DNA of 17,482 nucleotides from an uncultured Clostridia bacterium (GTDB lineage: Bacteria; Bacillota; Clostridia; Peptostreptococcales; Anaerovoracaceae): contig CALDNM010000117.1 in assembly GCA_937915045.1 (NCBI GenBank), forward strand, positions 1 through 17,482. Reading direction: 5' to 3'. This document shows, piece after piece, positions 1 through 6,799 of the stretch. The position numbers and the translations under genes were made by a program. Below the pieces are notes generated by a model. That model did not search any database. It was not told where the DNA came from and was given only the letters and a program-made list of their open reading frames with translations. The first letter of the stretch is position 1; every line of letters begins with the position of its first letter.

Positions 1-34
1 TCATTTCTGAGTGAGAGCCTTTGTCTACAGTCTG

Positions 35-61
35 AAACCGCGCGAAAGCGCGGTTTTTTTT
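35..61 (+). terminator. Intrinsic terminator of an upstream gene outside the window
   Basis: A 9-bp stem (AAACCGCGC / GCGCGGTTT) closes a GAAA tetraloop and runs into an uninterrupted T tract. This is a textbook rho-independent terminator. The gene it ends lies before the window. It insulates the c-di-GMP leader that follows. Confidence 0.9.
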
Positions 62-241
62 ATGTGCATTATATTACCTGGAATGTGCAGAAGTAATGCG
101 ATAATATGCATACAAGTGTATATTATTCACGAAACTACAGCGTATTCGGCAGATGCCTACTGATATATATGCATTAATTGGAGATGTATATAGTTGAATA
201 AAAATACTTACATAATATACGATTTTAGAAATACAAATAAA

Positions 242-263
242 TTTATCAAAAAAACTTGATAAA
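242..263. promoter_or_regulatory. Perfect 8-bp inverted repeat next to a promoter, possible operator
   Basis: TTTATCAA, six bases of spacer, then TTGATAAA form a perfect inverted repeat that ends three bases before the TTGACA box at 267. The position fits an activator site or a repressor operator. It is not a terminator for anything obvious, because no T tract follows. The rest of 62-241 is AT-rich and I see no gene in it. That a regulator binds here is inference. Confidence 0.45.
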
Positions 264-266
264 ACG

Positions 267-295
267 TTGACAAATACAGAAATATATAGTACTAT
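267..295 (+). promoter_or_regulatory. Sigma-A-type promoter for the c-di-GMP leader and transglutaminase-like gene
   Basis: TTGACA (267-272) and TACTAT (290-295) are separated by 17 bases, close to the vegetative consensus. Transcription should start near 302, giving a leader of about 500 nt before the start codon at 805. Confidence 0.8.
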
Positions 296-360
296 ACAGT
301 TACAGATAGGAAAAGGGCAAGGGTAGCCTGGGTAAATCCGATCTGTACCGCAAAATTAAA

Positions 361-437
361 TACACTCGGCAAACCGGTCAAAAGACCGGGACGCAAAGCC
401 AAGGGTCTTAACCGAAAGGTATGACAGCCGGTTGCAA
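361..437 (+). promoter_or_regulatory. Cyclic di-GMP-I (GEMM-I) riboswitch aptamer, first copy
   Basis: The stretch carries the GEMM-I hallmarks in order: CGGCAAACC, a short hairpin (CCGGTC/GACCGG), GGGACGCAAAGCC, then a second hairpin arm ending GACAGCCGGTTGC. The position equivalent to G20 of the Vibrio Vc2 aptamer is G, and the A of GACGCAAAG matches A47. This fits c-di-GMP rather than the G20A cGAMP-selective subtype. The first hairpin has an AAAA loop where the family usually has a GNRA tetraloop for tertiary docking, so this copy may fold less stably. It is followed by a terminator at 474-502. Confidence 0.92.
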
Positions 438-473
438 TCAAACGTATGCAGGCATACGAATTGAAATAGGCTG

Positions 474-502
474 TCGCTCTTGGAAAAACAAGAGCGATTT
501 TT
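474..502 (+). terminator. Intrinsic terminator after the first c-di-GMP aptamer (expression platform)
   Basis: The 9-bp stem TCGCTCTTG / CAAGAGCGA with a GAAAAA loop is followed by five Ts. No coding region lies between it and the second aptamer, so it can only act as an attenuator in the leader. GACAGCC at 423-429, part of the aptamer 3' strand, is exactly complementary to GGCTGTC at 469-475, just touching the stem foot. That suggests a ligand-dependent alternative pairing. Whether ligand turns reading on or off cannot be told from sequence. Confidence 0.85.
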
Positions 503-554
503 AATAATAGCGGTTTGGGGGATAGAAAGAACGGATCATCTACATCAAGTAAGT

Positions 555-611
555 GGACAGTGACACAGGTATCGGGGAGGCCCGGAGCGGAACACCTGGA
601 AATCACGGTCC
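555..611 (+). other. Nested RNA hairpin between the two aptamers, function unknown
   Basis: Three nested helices can form. GGACAGTGA (555-563) pairs with TCACGGTCC (603-611) with one A-G mismatch. CAGGT (566-570) pairs with ACCTG (594-598). CGGG (573-576) pairs with CCCG (581-584) around a GAGG loop. No T tract follows, so it is not a terminator. It does not match a riboswitch class I recognise. It lies in the leader just upstream of aptamer 2 and may be an insulator fold or a structured module of its own. Confidence 0.45.
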
Positions 612-621
612 GGAAAAAATG

Positions 622-698
622 AATACTCGGCAAACCAGTCGAAAGGCTGGGACGCAAAGCCAAGGGTCTTAACCGAAAGGTATGACAGCCGGTTGCAC
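622..698 (+). promoter_or_regulatory. Cyclic di-GMP-I (GEMM-I) riboswitch aptamer, second copy
   Basis: This is the second GEMM-I aptamer. Bases 625-697 differ from 364-436 at only four positions, and 49 bases (649-697) are identical. Two of the changes form a compensatory pair in the first hairpin (G376-C387 becomes A637-T648). One turns a U-A pair into a U-G wobble. One converts the AAAA loop to the canonical GAAA tetraloop. The G20-equivalent is G, fitting c-di-GMP. It is the proximal aptamer for the gene at 805. Confidence 0.92.
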
Positions 699-753
699 TA
701 AACAGGAACGGAAGAGAAGCTCACCAGAGCTTGACATGAACTCGATCCGAAAG

Positions 754-786
754 CCCCTTGGCACAGTGCTGAGAGGTAATTTTTTT
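754..786 (+). terminator. Probable terminator hairpin after the second aptamer
   Basis: CCCCTTGGC (754-762) can pair with GCTGAGAGG (768-776) with one mismatch and two G-T wobbles. TAA and seven Ts follow, ending 8 bases before the ribosome binding site. It is weaker than the first attenuator. GCACT (695-699), at the aptamer 3' edge, is complementary to AGTGC (765-769) in the hairpin and could serve as an antiterminator strand. A separate 6-bp hairpin (717-722/727-732) lies between. Confidence 0.55.
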
Positions 787-804
787 AGAAAGCAGGAGAG
801 AGAA

Positions 805-1620
805 ATGTTAAGAACTAAGAGAGCTAAAAACTTAATAATAAGCATAGCGATCGCGGCCCTGGCACTTATGAGCTTCGCCCCTGCAGTCAGTGTAAACGCT
901 GCGGAAATCACAACAACATCAGTTACACCGCTCGCAGCTTCCGCACAGGCAACAACAAAGGCTTCCGCAAAGGCAGCTACAGCAAGCTCGACAGTAACAA
1001 ATGAACTCGTAAGAGGACTTGAAAATCACGAATCGAAAATCACGCTCACAACAGGGAGCATCAAATATACAGCAGGAAACATCAATGACGCGGCAGCACA
1101 GGTCGGCAATTACCTTTCGAAGGTACTGAACGACAACCCGCAGCTCTTCTACGCAGTATCGTATGGAGTAAGCTTCAGCCCGAATACAAGCAGCAAGACA
1201 GTCGCGACAATAACACCGAAATATACAATGTCGAAGAGTGAGGCAGCGACAGCTTCCGTAAAACTCGATAAAGCGGCAAAGAAAATAGAGAGCAAAGTCA
1301 GCAAGAACGCAACAGCAAAACAGAAGGCTAAGACAGTCAATAACCTTCTCAAGAAGACAGCAAAATATGGAAAGAGCTCAAATCAGCAGAACGCTTACGG
1401 CGTCCTCGTACAGCATAAGGGAGTATGCCAGTCATACGCATTAGCTTACGAATACATCATGAGAGATCTCGGAGTGACGACGACAACACAGCTCAACAGC
1501 AGCGGAAGCCATATCTGGAACAAAGTTTACAGCAGCGGAAAATGGCATCACGTAGACGTGACATGGAACGACACAGCAAAGACAAACAAATACTTCTGGA
1601 CTAATTCACATGAAATGTGA
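805..1620 (+). CDS. Secreted transglutaminase-like (papain-fold) protein under c-di-GMP control
   Basis: This is a 271-residue protein. The start at 805 is chosen because AGGAGAG lies just upstream and the product begins with a clean signal peptide (basic MLRTKRAK, a hydrophobic stretch, then a cleavage site near VNA-AE at about residue 32). A longer in-frame start at 682 would lie inside the riboswitch. After a Thr/Ala/Ser-rich linker comes a lysine-rich region and a C-terminal transglutaminase-core domain. Its candidate triad is Cys in GVCQSYALAYEY, His in GSHIWNKV and Asp in HVDVTWND. Such domains act as cysteine peptidases or cross-linkers. The substrate is unknown, probably a cell-surface or extracellular protein. 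The protein ends shortly after the Asp motif, close to the usual domain end. Two upstream c-di-GMP aptamers imply control by the motile/sessile switch. Confidence 0.85.
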   Translation: MLRTKRAKNLIISIAIAALALMSFAPAVSVNAAEITTTSVTPLAASAQATTKASAKAATASSTVTNELVRGLENHESKITLTTGSIKYTAGNINDAAAQVGNYLSKVLNDNPQLFYAVSYGVSFSPNTSSKTVATITPKYTMSKSEAATASVKLDKAAKKIESKVSKNATAKQKAKTVNNLLKKTAKYGKSSNQQNAYGVLVQHKGVCQSYALAYEYIMRDLGVTTTTQLNSSGSHIWNKVYSSGKWHHVDVTWNDTAKTNKYFWTNSHEM

Positions 1621-1650
1621 TCCTTATAAATAATGTGAGGATGATATAAT

Positions 1651-1700
1651 ACAGAAACTGAACAGCGGAAGTGAGACGAGACATCTCGTCTCATTTCTGT
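1651..1700 (+). terminator. Hairpin, probable terminator of the transglutaminase-like gene
   Basis: The perfect 9-bp stem TGAGACGAG / CTCGTCTCA (1672-1680/1685-1693) has an ACAT loop. A lower helix ACAGAAA / TTTCTGT (1651-1657/1694-1700) can extend it. The T run directly after the upper stem is short (ATTTCTGT); a longer T run comes at 1711-1716. It sits between the transglutaminase-like gene and the ileS promoter. Confidence 0.65.
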
Positions 1701-1717
1701 GTTATTGCACTTTTTTC

Positions 1718-1746
1718 TTGACATGCGGCCTTTTGGAATATAAACT
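1718..1746 (+). promoter_or_regulatory. Promoter of the ileS T-box transcript
   Basis: TTGACA (1718-1723), a 17-base spacer and TAAACT (1741-1746). TATAAA two bases earlier is an alternative -10 box. It starts transcription just before the T-box leader. Confidence 0.75.
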
Positions 1747-1754
1747 AGAACAGT

Positions 1755-1980
1755 ACATAATTTGAATATAGCGAGCTGTGAAGGAACCGGCCATACGCGT
1801 TAAAAACCTCAGAGAGAATCAGTCAGATGGTGTGAGACTGAAGGCGGAGTATGTGGCAGATCAGTCTGGAGCTTATATCACAAATGAGAGGCGGCGTTGA
1901 TGGACGCTGGCAACAAGGGTGGTACCGCGGTTATGATGATCGTCCCTGTTTCGCGTAAAGCGAATAGGGATTTTTTATTT
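1755..1980 (+). promoter_or_regulatory. T-box riboswitch, isoleucine-specific, with attenuator
   Basis: The conserved T-box sequence AACAAGGGTGGTACCGCGG spans 1912-1930, and its TGGT bulge is complementary to an ACCA tRNA end. Stem I starts near ACCTCAGAGAGAATC (K-turn region, about 1807) and closes with GAGAGG near 1886-1891. The putative specifier is ATC (1877-1879), an isoleucine codon followed by a purine, which agrees with the downstream IleRS. The attenuator stem is TCCCTGTTTCGC / GCGAATAGGGA (1943-1954/1960-1970), followed by six Ts. Uncharged tRNA-Ile should favour antitermination and raise ileS expression. Confidence 0.93.
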
Positions 1981-2029
1981 TATGAACAACAAACCTATAT
2001 ATATAAAAAGGAAGAAAGGAAAGAGAAAT

Positions 2030-5000
2030 ATGTTTAAGAATCTGTCAGATAAGCCTATCGCAGACCTGCAGCTGGAACAGGCTGATAAGTGGGACGAGAA
2101 TGACCTTCTGCAGAAAACGATAGACGCCAGAGAGGGACAGCCTACATTCGTTTTCTATGAAGGACCGCCGACGGCGAATGGAAAACCGGGCATCCATCAT
2201 GTAATGGCAAGGACGCTCAAAGACTCTATCTGCCGTTATAAAACGATGAAGGGATACAAATCCGAGAGAAAGGCCGGCTGGGATACGCATGGACTTCCTG
2301 TCGAGATCGAAGTTGAGAAAAGACTTGGGTTCTCAGGCAAACAGGATATCGAAGATTACGGCATCAAGGAATTCAATGAGAAGTGCAGAGAATCGGTATT
2401 CGAATATGAGACTCTCTGGAAGGACATGTCCAGAAGGATGGGCTTTTTCGTGGATCTTGAACATCCGTATATTACACTGAACAACGATTATATAGAGACA
2501 GAGTGGTGGATACTCAAGGAGTTTTTCAAGGCAGGCCTTATATATGAAGGACACCAGGTGCTCCCTTACTGCCCGAGATGCGGCACGGGACTCGCTTCAC
2601 ATGAAGTAGCTCAGGGATACAAGGAGATCACCGTAATGACACTTACGATGATGTTCAAGAGAAAGGACGCGGATAACGAATACTTCCTGGCGTGGACAAC
2701 TACGCCTTGGACAGTCGCGGCCAATGTTGGCCTTACTGTGGGTCCGGATCTTGACTATATAAGAGCTAAGATGACATCGGGCGACTATGAGGGCAGGATA
2801 TTCATAACCGCGGCTGCTACAGCAGACAGCATCCTCGGCGAGGGGAATTATGAAGTTCTCGGAACGATGAAGGGCAAAGATCTGGAATACGTCGAGTATG
2901 AAAGGCTCATGGATTTCGATGATATAGAAGTTCCGGGCAAGGCGTTCTTCGTCACATGCGCGGATTATGTCACGGTGGAAGATGGTACAGGGATAGTACA
3001 TACTGCTCCTGCTTTCGGTGAAGATGACTATAACAACGGCGTACAGTATGGTCTGCCGGTAGTGAATCCTGTCGATCTTCAGGGCAAATATAACGCAGGC
3101 CCATGGAAGGGCAGATTCGTCATGGAAGAAGGTCTCGATGTCGAGATCATGAAGTGGATCGCGAAGCATGACGGACTTTTCTCGAAGGAAAAGATCAAAC
3201 ATGACTATCCTCATTGCTGGAGATGCGGCACACCGCTCCTCTATTACGCGAAGCCTGGATGGTATATAAAGATGACAGAGCTCAAAAATCAGCTCGTCGC
3301 GAACAATAATACAGTGAACTGGTATCCTCCGTTCGTCGGAGAGAAACGTTTTGGGAACTGGCTTGAAAACGTCAAGGACTGGGCTATCTCGAGGAACAGA
3401 TACTGGGGCATGCCAATACCTATCTGGAAATGCGAGGACTGCGGACATCTGGAATGCATGGGCAGCAGAGAAGAACTGGTAGAAAAGGCTCAGGAAGATA
3501 TCACGACAGATATCGAACTGCATAGACCATATGTTGATGATGTACATCTTACATGTCCTGTATGCGGCAAGAAAATGACACGTATACCGGAGGTCATAGA
3601 CTGCTGGTTCGACAGCGGAGCTATGCCTTACGCTCAGCATCATTATCCATTCGAGCATAAAGAGGAATTCGAATCTGAGCTTTTCCCGGCAGATTACATC
3701 TGCGAAGGGATAGATCAGACGAGAGGATGGTTCTATTCTCTCATGGCTATATCGACATTCCTGAAGGGACAGTCGCCGTACAGGAACGTACTCGTAAACG
3801 ATCTGATCCTCGATAAGAATGGAAAGAAGATGTCGAAGTCGAAGGGGAATACTGTCAATCCGTTCGATATGTTCGAGAAATACGGATCCGATGCTGTCAG
3901 ATGGTATCTGATGTACGGTTCGCCGGCATGGACTCCGACGAAATTCGACGAGTCCGGGCTGCAGGAAGTAGTAAGCAAATTCTTCGGCACGCTGAAGAAC
4001 GTATATAACTTCTTTGTGCTGTATTCGAACATGGACGATATCGATCCTTCGAAACTCGAAGTGGATCCGGACAAGATACCTGAACTCGACAGATGGATCA
4101 TTTCGAAGTATAACAAGACAGTACGCGAAGCGACAGAAGCGATGGACGAGTATTATCAGATGAAGGCAGTCCGCGCGATCCAGAACTTTGTAGCTGAAGA
4201 CCTTTCAAACTGGTATATCAGAAGAGCCAGAAGAAGATTCTGGGCTCCGGAGATGACTGAAGACAAAAAGTCTGTATATAAGACGACATATGACATCCTG
4301 GTCGGGATATGTGAACTGATCGCGCCGATAGCGCCGTTCCTTTCAGATGAGATGTATGTAGACCTCACGGGGAAAGAGTCAGTGCATCTGGCAAATTATC
4401 CTGTAGCTGATGAAAGTCTGATCGATGAGCATGTAGAAAAGAGAATGGATCTCGTCAGAGATATCGTATCGCTCGGAAGAGGCGCTCGTGAGAAAGAGCA
4501 GATAAAAGTAAGACAGCCGCTGAAGGATGTTCTTGTAGACGGCAAGTATGAGTCGCTCATAAGCGATCTGACACCGCTGATCGAAGAGGAACTGAACGTG
4601 AAGGGCGTGACATTCGAAGATGATCTTTCGGATTATATGAATTACTCGCTCAAACCGGACTACCCGGCAGTCGGGCCAATACTCGGCGCGAAGATCAAGA
4701 CTTACGCTAAGGTACTCGCGGAGAATGACGCGCAGAAGTTTGTGAAAGAGCTTGAGACGGCAGGAAAAGCAGATGTGGATCTGGATGGAGAAACATTTGA
4801 AGTGAAACCTGAATACGTAGATGTCAGGATCGACGCTAAAGAAGGATTTGCTGTAGCGACAGCGAACAATCTCTTCGCTATCCTTGATACTACACTTGAT
4901 GAAGACCTCATAAAAGAGGGACTTGCGCGAGAGATCGTATCGAAGGTACAGCAGCTGAGAAAACAGCATGACTTCGAGATGATGGATAACATCAAGATCT

Positions 5001-5155
5001 CGTTCACAGCGGATAAGGAAGTCCAGGAAGCGATAAAAGAGTATTCCGGATATATAATGAAGGAAACTCTCGCGAAAGAGATCGGCAACGCAAAAGACGC
5101 GGAGGAGTTCGACATCAACGGACATCCTACGAAGATCGAGGTAGAAAAGCTTTAG
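2030..5155 (+). CDS. ileS: Isoleucyl-tRNA synthetase, long (IleRS2-like) type with GXHH signature
   Basis: A 1041-residue class I synthetase that charges tRNA-Ile in the cytoplasm. The start at 2030 follows AAGGAAAG. The in-frame ATG at 1982 abuts the attenuator T tract and has no binding site, so it is rejected. The signature motif reads PGIHH (GIHH at residues 54-57) where the usual form is PHIGH; the first and third positions are swapped. KMSKS is at residues 600-604, preceded by WAISRNRYWGMP. The editing domain shows TTTPWT and GTGIVHTAPAFG. Several CxxC pairs occur (CPRC, CWRC, CEDC, CPVC). Length and motifs place it with the long, eukaryote-like bacterial IleRS2. In that group the GXHH variant has been linked to very high mupirocin resistance. 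It is the only ileS seen here and is T-box regulated, so it is probably the housekeeping enzyme. Confidence 0.96.
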   Translation: MFKNLSDKPIADLQLEQADKWDENDLLQKTIDAREGQPTFVFYEGPPTANGKPGIHHVMARTLKDSICRYKTMKGYKSERKAGWDTHGLPVEIEVEKRLGFSGKQDIEDYGIKEFNEKCRESVFEYETLWKDMSRRMGFFVDLEHPYITLNNDYIETEWWILKEFFKAGLIYEGHQVLPYCPRCGTGLASHEVAQGYKEITVMTLTMMFKRKDADNEYFLAWTTTPWTVAANVGLTVGPDLDYIRAKMTSGDYEGRIFITAAATADSILGEGNYEVLGTMKGKDLEYVEYERLMDFDDIEVPGKAFFVTCADYVTVEDGTGIVHTAPAFGEDDYNNGVQYGLPVVNPVDLQGKYNAGPWKGRFVMEEGLDVEIMKWIAKHDGLFSKEKIKHDYPHCWRCGTPLLYYAKPGWYIKMTELKNQLVANNNTVNWYPPFVGEKRFGNWLENVKDWAISRNRYWGMPIPIWKCEDCGHLECMGSREELVEKAQEDITTDIELHRPYVDDVHLTCPVCGKKMTRIPEVIDCWFDSGAMPYAQHHYPFEHKEEFESELFPADYICEGIDQTRGWFYSLMAISTFLKGQSPYRNVLVNDLILDKNGKKMSKSKGNTVNPFDMFEKYGSDAVRWYLMYGSPAWTPTKFDESGLQEVVSKFFGTLKNVYNFFVLYSNMDDIDPSKLEVDPDKIPELDRWIISKYNKTVREATEAMDEYYQMKAVRAIQNFVAEDLSNWYIRRARRRFWAPEMTEDKKSVYKTTYDILVGICELIAPIAPFLSDEMYVDLTGKESVHLANYPVADESLIDEHVEKRMDLVRDIVSLGRGAREKEQIKVRQPLKDVLVDGKYESLISDLTPLIEEELNVKGVTFEDDLSDYMNYSLKPDYPAVGPILGAKIKTYAKVLAENDAQKFVKELETAGKADVDLDGETFEVKPEYVDVRIDAKEGFAVATANNLFAILDTTLDEDLIKEGLAREIVSKVQQLRKQHDFEMMDNIKISFTADKEVQEAIKEYSGYIMKETLAKEIGNAKDAEEFDINGHPTKIEVEKL

Positions 5156-5185
5156 TGAAGCAGACTGCAACATAATAAAATGATC

Positions 5186-5228
5186 GGATCCCGGAACAGC
5201 ATACTGACTGTTTCGGGGTCCTTTTTTT
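5186..5228 (+). terminator. Intrinsic terminator of ileS
   Basis: A 14-bp stem (GGATCCCGGAACAG / CTGTTTCGGGGTCC, with two G-T wobbles) and an 8-base loop are followed by seven Ts. It lies 30 bases after the ileS stop codon. Confidence 0.93.
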
Positions 5229-5304
5229 GAGTGCTTTGAATTTCCTTTGCAGAAACGAAATGGTAAGACCGCCATATGAAATGTGTGCCGCGAAAAGATG
5301 ACTG

Positions 5305-5420
5305 ACATTATTTTACAGTAATGTTTCCTCTGATGAAACTTTTTGACGTATAATTTCGTAAGATGAAACCGTTGTCAGACAATTCCAAATAAAGCCAATA
5401 TTAATTGTAATACATACAAT
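5305..5420. promoter_or_regulatory. Palindrome-rich control region of the oxidoreductase operon
   Basis: The 280-base gap between the ileS terminator and the ferredoxin gene has no gene that I can support. It holds ACATTA-N8-TAATGT (5305-5324), a direct repeat GATGAAAC (5332-5339 and 5362-5369, 30 bases apart), the palindrome TTGTC-A-GACAA (5372-5382) and ATTGTA-N5-TACAAT (5404-5420). Any of these could be an operator. No binding protein can be assigned from sequence. Confidence 0.4.
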
Positions 5421-5428
5421 TTTGCAGA

Positions 5429-5456
5429 TTGAATGTTTTTTTTAACGTGCTAATAT
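5429..5456 (+). promoter_or_regulatory. Probable promoter of the 2-oxoacid:ferredoxin oxidoreductase operon
   Basis: TTGAAT (5429-5434), a 16-base spacer and TAATAT (5451-5456), 46 bases before the first start codon. The ATTGTA/TACAAT inverted repeat ends 9 bases upstream of the -35 box. Confidence 0.6.
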
Positions 5457-5502
5457 GTGTTTAGACGCAAATATAAGTTTATAGTTATCCGGAGGTGATA
5501 CA

Positions 5503-5709
5503 ATGTTTATAGTTAAAGTAAATCCCGACTATTGTAAGGGATGCGGCCTCTGTGTCGACCTTTGCCCGAAGAAGATCATGGCTATATCGGACATTACGAA
5601 CGACAAGGGAATGCATCTGGCTGAATGTGCAAAGCCAGAGGACTGCATAGGATGCAAGAGCTGCGCGCTCACATGTCCTGACGCAGCGATCACTATCGAG
5701 AAGCAGTAG
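5503..5709 (+). CDS. 2x[4Fe-4S] ferredoxin subunit (delta) of 2-oxoacid:ferredoxin oxidoreductase
   Basis: A 68-residue protein with two classic cluster motifs: C11-x2-C14-x2-C17-x3-C21-P and C48-x2-C51-x2-C54-x3-C58-P. It should carry electrons from the TPP active site of the alpha/beta subunits to soluble ferredoxin. A near-perfect ribosome binding site, GGAGGTGAT, lies 7 bases before the ATG when measured from GGAGG. It is first in a four-gene operon (delta-alpha-beta-gamma), the usual layout for VOR/KOR complexes in Clostridia. Its short length and lack of extra domains fit the delta subunit. The 33-base gap to the alpha gene includes the next ribosome binding site. Confidence 0.93.
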   Translation: MFIVKVNPDYCKGCGLCVDLCPKKIMAISDITNDKGMHLAECAKPEDCIGCKSCALTCPDAAITIEKQ

Positions 5710-5726
5710 TTAAGGAGGAAAGAACT

Positions 5727-6797
5727 TTGAAGAAATTAATGAAAGGCAACGAGGCTTTCGCTGAAGCCGCTATGCAGGCCGGTTGCAGATGTTATTTTGG
5801 ATACCCGATCACACCTCAGAACGAAGTTCCTGAGTATATTTCGTGGAGAATGAGAGATTTAGGCGGAGTGTTCAAGCAGGCTGAAAGTGAAGTCGCTTCA
5901 GTAAACATGGTTTACGGATCGGCTGCAGCAGGCGTTAGATCGATGACTTCATCATCCGGTCTTGGTATCGCTCTCATGCAGGAAGGTATCACAAACCTCT
6001 GCTCGACAGAGATCCCTTGCGTATTCCTCAACGTTTCAAGAGGAGGCCCGGGACTTGGTACTATCCAGTGCTCACAGGCTGACTACAACCAGATGACAAG
6101 AGGCGGAGGCAACGGAGACTATTATCTCCCGACATACGCACCGGCTACTATGCAGGAAGCATGCGATCTTATCCAGAAAGCATTTGATACAGCTGATAAA
6201 TACAGGAACCCGGTTGGTGTCATGGTAGACGCTACTATCGGAAACATGATGGAATCGGTAGACATCGTTGAGAACAAAGCACCGGATCCGTCGATCCCTG
6301 ATAAAAAAGAATGGTGCCTCCAGGGCGGACAGAGACCTGACGGCAGCTTTGCAAGAGTAAAAGGACTGTTCAATGTCCCTGCTGAAAGTGAAGAGTTCGT
6401 TGAGTATCTTGGCAGAAAATATGACAAGATCGAGAAGAACGAAGTCATGGTAGACATCACTGACTGCGACGACGCTGATGTAGTTATCGTAGCTTATGGT
6501 ACTACAGCAAGGATCGCTAAGCAGACTATAAAGTTCGGAAAAGAAGCGGGCATCAAGATAGGTATGGTCAGACCTCAGACAGTATGGCCGTTCCCATATG
6601 CTGAGACAAAGAAGGCATGCAGCCACGCGAAAGGCGTACTCTGCGCTGAGATGGCTATCGGTCAGCTCCTCCAGGACGTCAAGATCGCTCTCGAAGGAAC
6701 AAAACCAATCACACAGTATCACAGACTTTCAGGCGTAATGCCTAGCGCAAAGGACATGTTTAAACTTTGCGAAAAGATTGCAAAGGAGGGCAAATAA
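5727..6797 (+). CDS. vorB: 2-oxoacid:ferredoxin oxidoreductase alpha subunit (VorB-like)
   Basis: A 356-residue alpha subunit of a CoA-dependent oxidative decarboxylase that converts a 2-oxoacid to acyl-CoA with reduction of ferredoxin. The N-terminal pyrimidine-binding half of the TPP fold shows GYPITPQNE (residues 25-33), the acid-rich FKQAESE (49-55) with the presumed catalytic Glu, SSSGLGIALMQEG and SRGGPGLGT. The C-terminal half has the transketolase-C-like strand pattern (VVIVAYGTT, GMVRPQTVWPFP). The start codon is TTG at 5727, chosen because AAGGAGG lies 8 bases upstream; the ATG at 5739 is too far from it. It resembles proteins named 3-methyl-2-oxobutanoate dehydrogenase subunit VorB, but substrate (branched-chain 2-oxoacids or 2-oxoglutarate) cannot be fixed from sequence. 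The Shine-Dalgarno of the next gene lies inside its last codons. Confidence 0.92.
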   Translation: MKKLMKGNEAFAEAAMQAGCRCYFGYPITPQNEVPEYISWRMRDLGGVFKQAESEVASVNMVYGSAAAGVRSMTSSSGLGIALMQEGITNLCSTEIPCVFLNVSRGGPGLGTIQCSQADYNQMTRGGGNGDYYLPTYAPATMQEACDLIQKAFDTADKYRNPVGVMVDATIGNMMESVDIVENKAPDPSIPDKKEWCLQGGQRPDGSFARVKGLFNVPAESEEFVEYLGRKYDKIEKNEVMVDITDCDDADVVIVAYGTTARIAKQTIKFGKEAGIKIGMVRPQTVWPFPYAETKKACSHAKGVLCAEMAIGQLLQDVKIALEGTKPITQYHRLSGVMPSAKDMFKLCEKIAKEGK

Positions 6798-6799
6798 TC

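Noticed and set aside
301..347. TACAGAT / ATCTGTA pairing at the transcript 5' end, possible separate aptamer
   Set aside because: A 7-bp closing helix with weak inner pairs is seen, but no known motif matches; too little to call a feature by itself.
470..622. Plus-strand open stretch between attenuator 1 and aptamer 2, possible small peptide
   Set aside because: The only start is a TTG at 515 with no binding site, and the RNA folding explains the sequence better.
292..663. 123-residue open frame on the minus strand opposite the leader
   Set aside because: It runs antisense through both c-di-GMP aptamers, has a composition set by the repeated RNA sequence and no ribosome binding site.
682..804. 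Longer N terminus for the transglutaminase-like protein
   Set aside because: It would begin inside aptamer 2 and bury the signal peptide; the ATG at 805 has a good ribosome binding site.
1982..2029. ATG at 1982 as ileS start
   Set aside because: It directly follows the T-box terminator T tract without a binding site; the ATG at 2030 has AAGGAAAG upstream.
2597..3658. 353-residue minus-strand open frame inside ileS
   Set aside because: It is a shadow of the ileS codons, with a Cys/His/Arg-rich composition and no recognisable domain.
4379..5308. 309-residue minus-strand open frame at the end of ileS
   Set aside because: It runs through the ileS terminator and is antisense to a certain gene.
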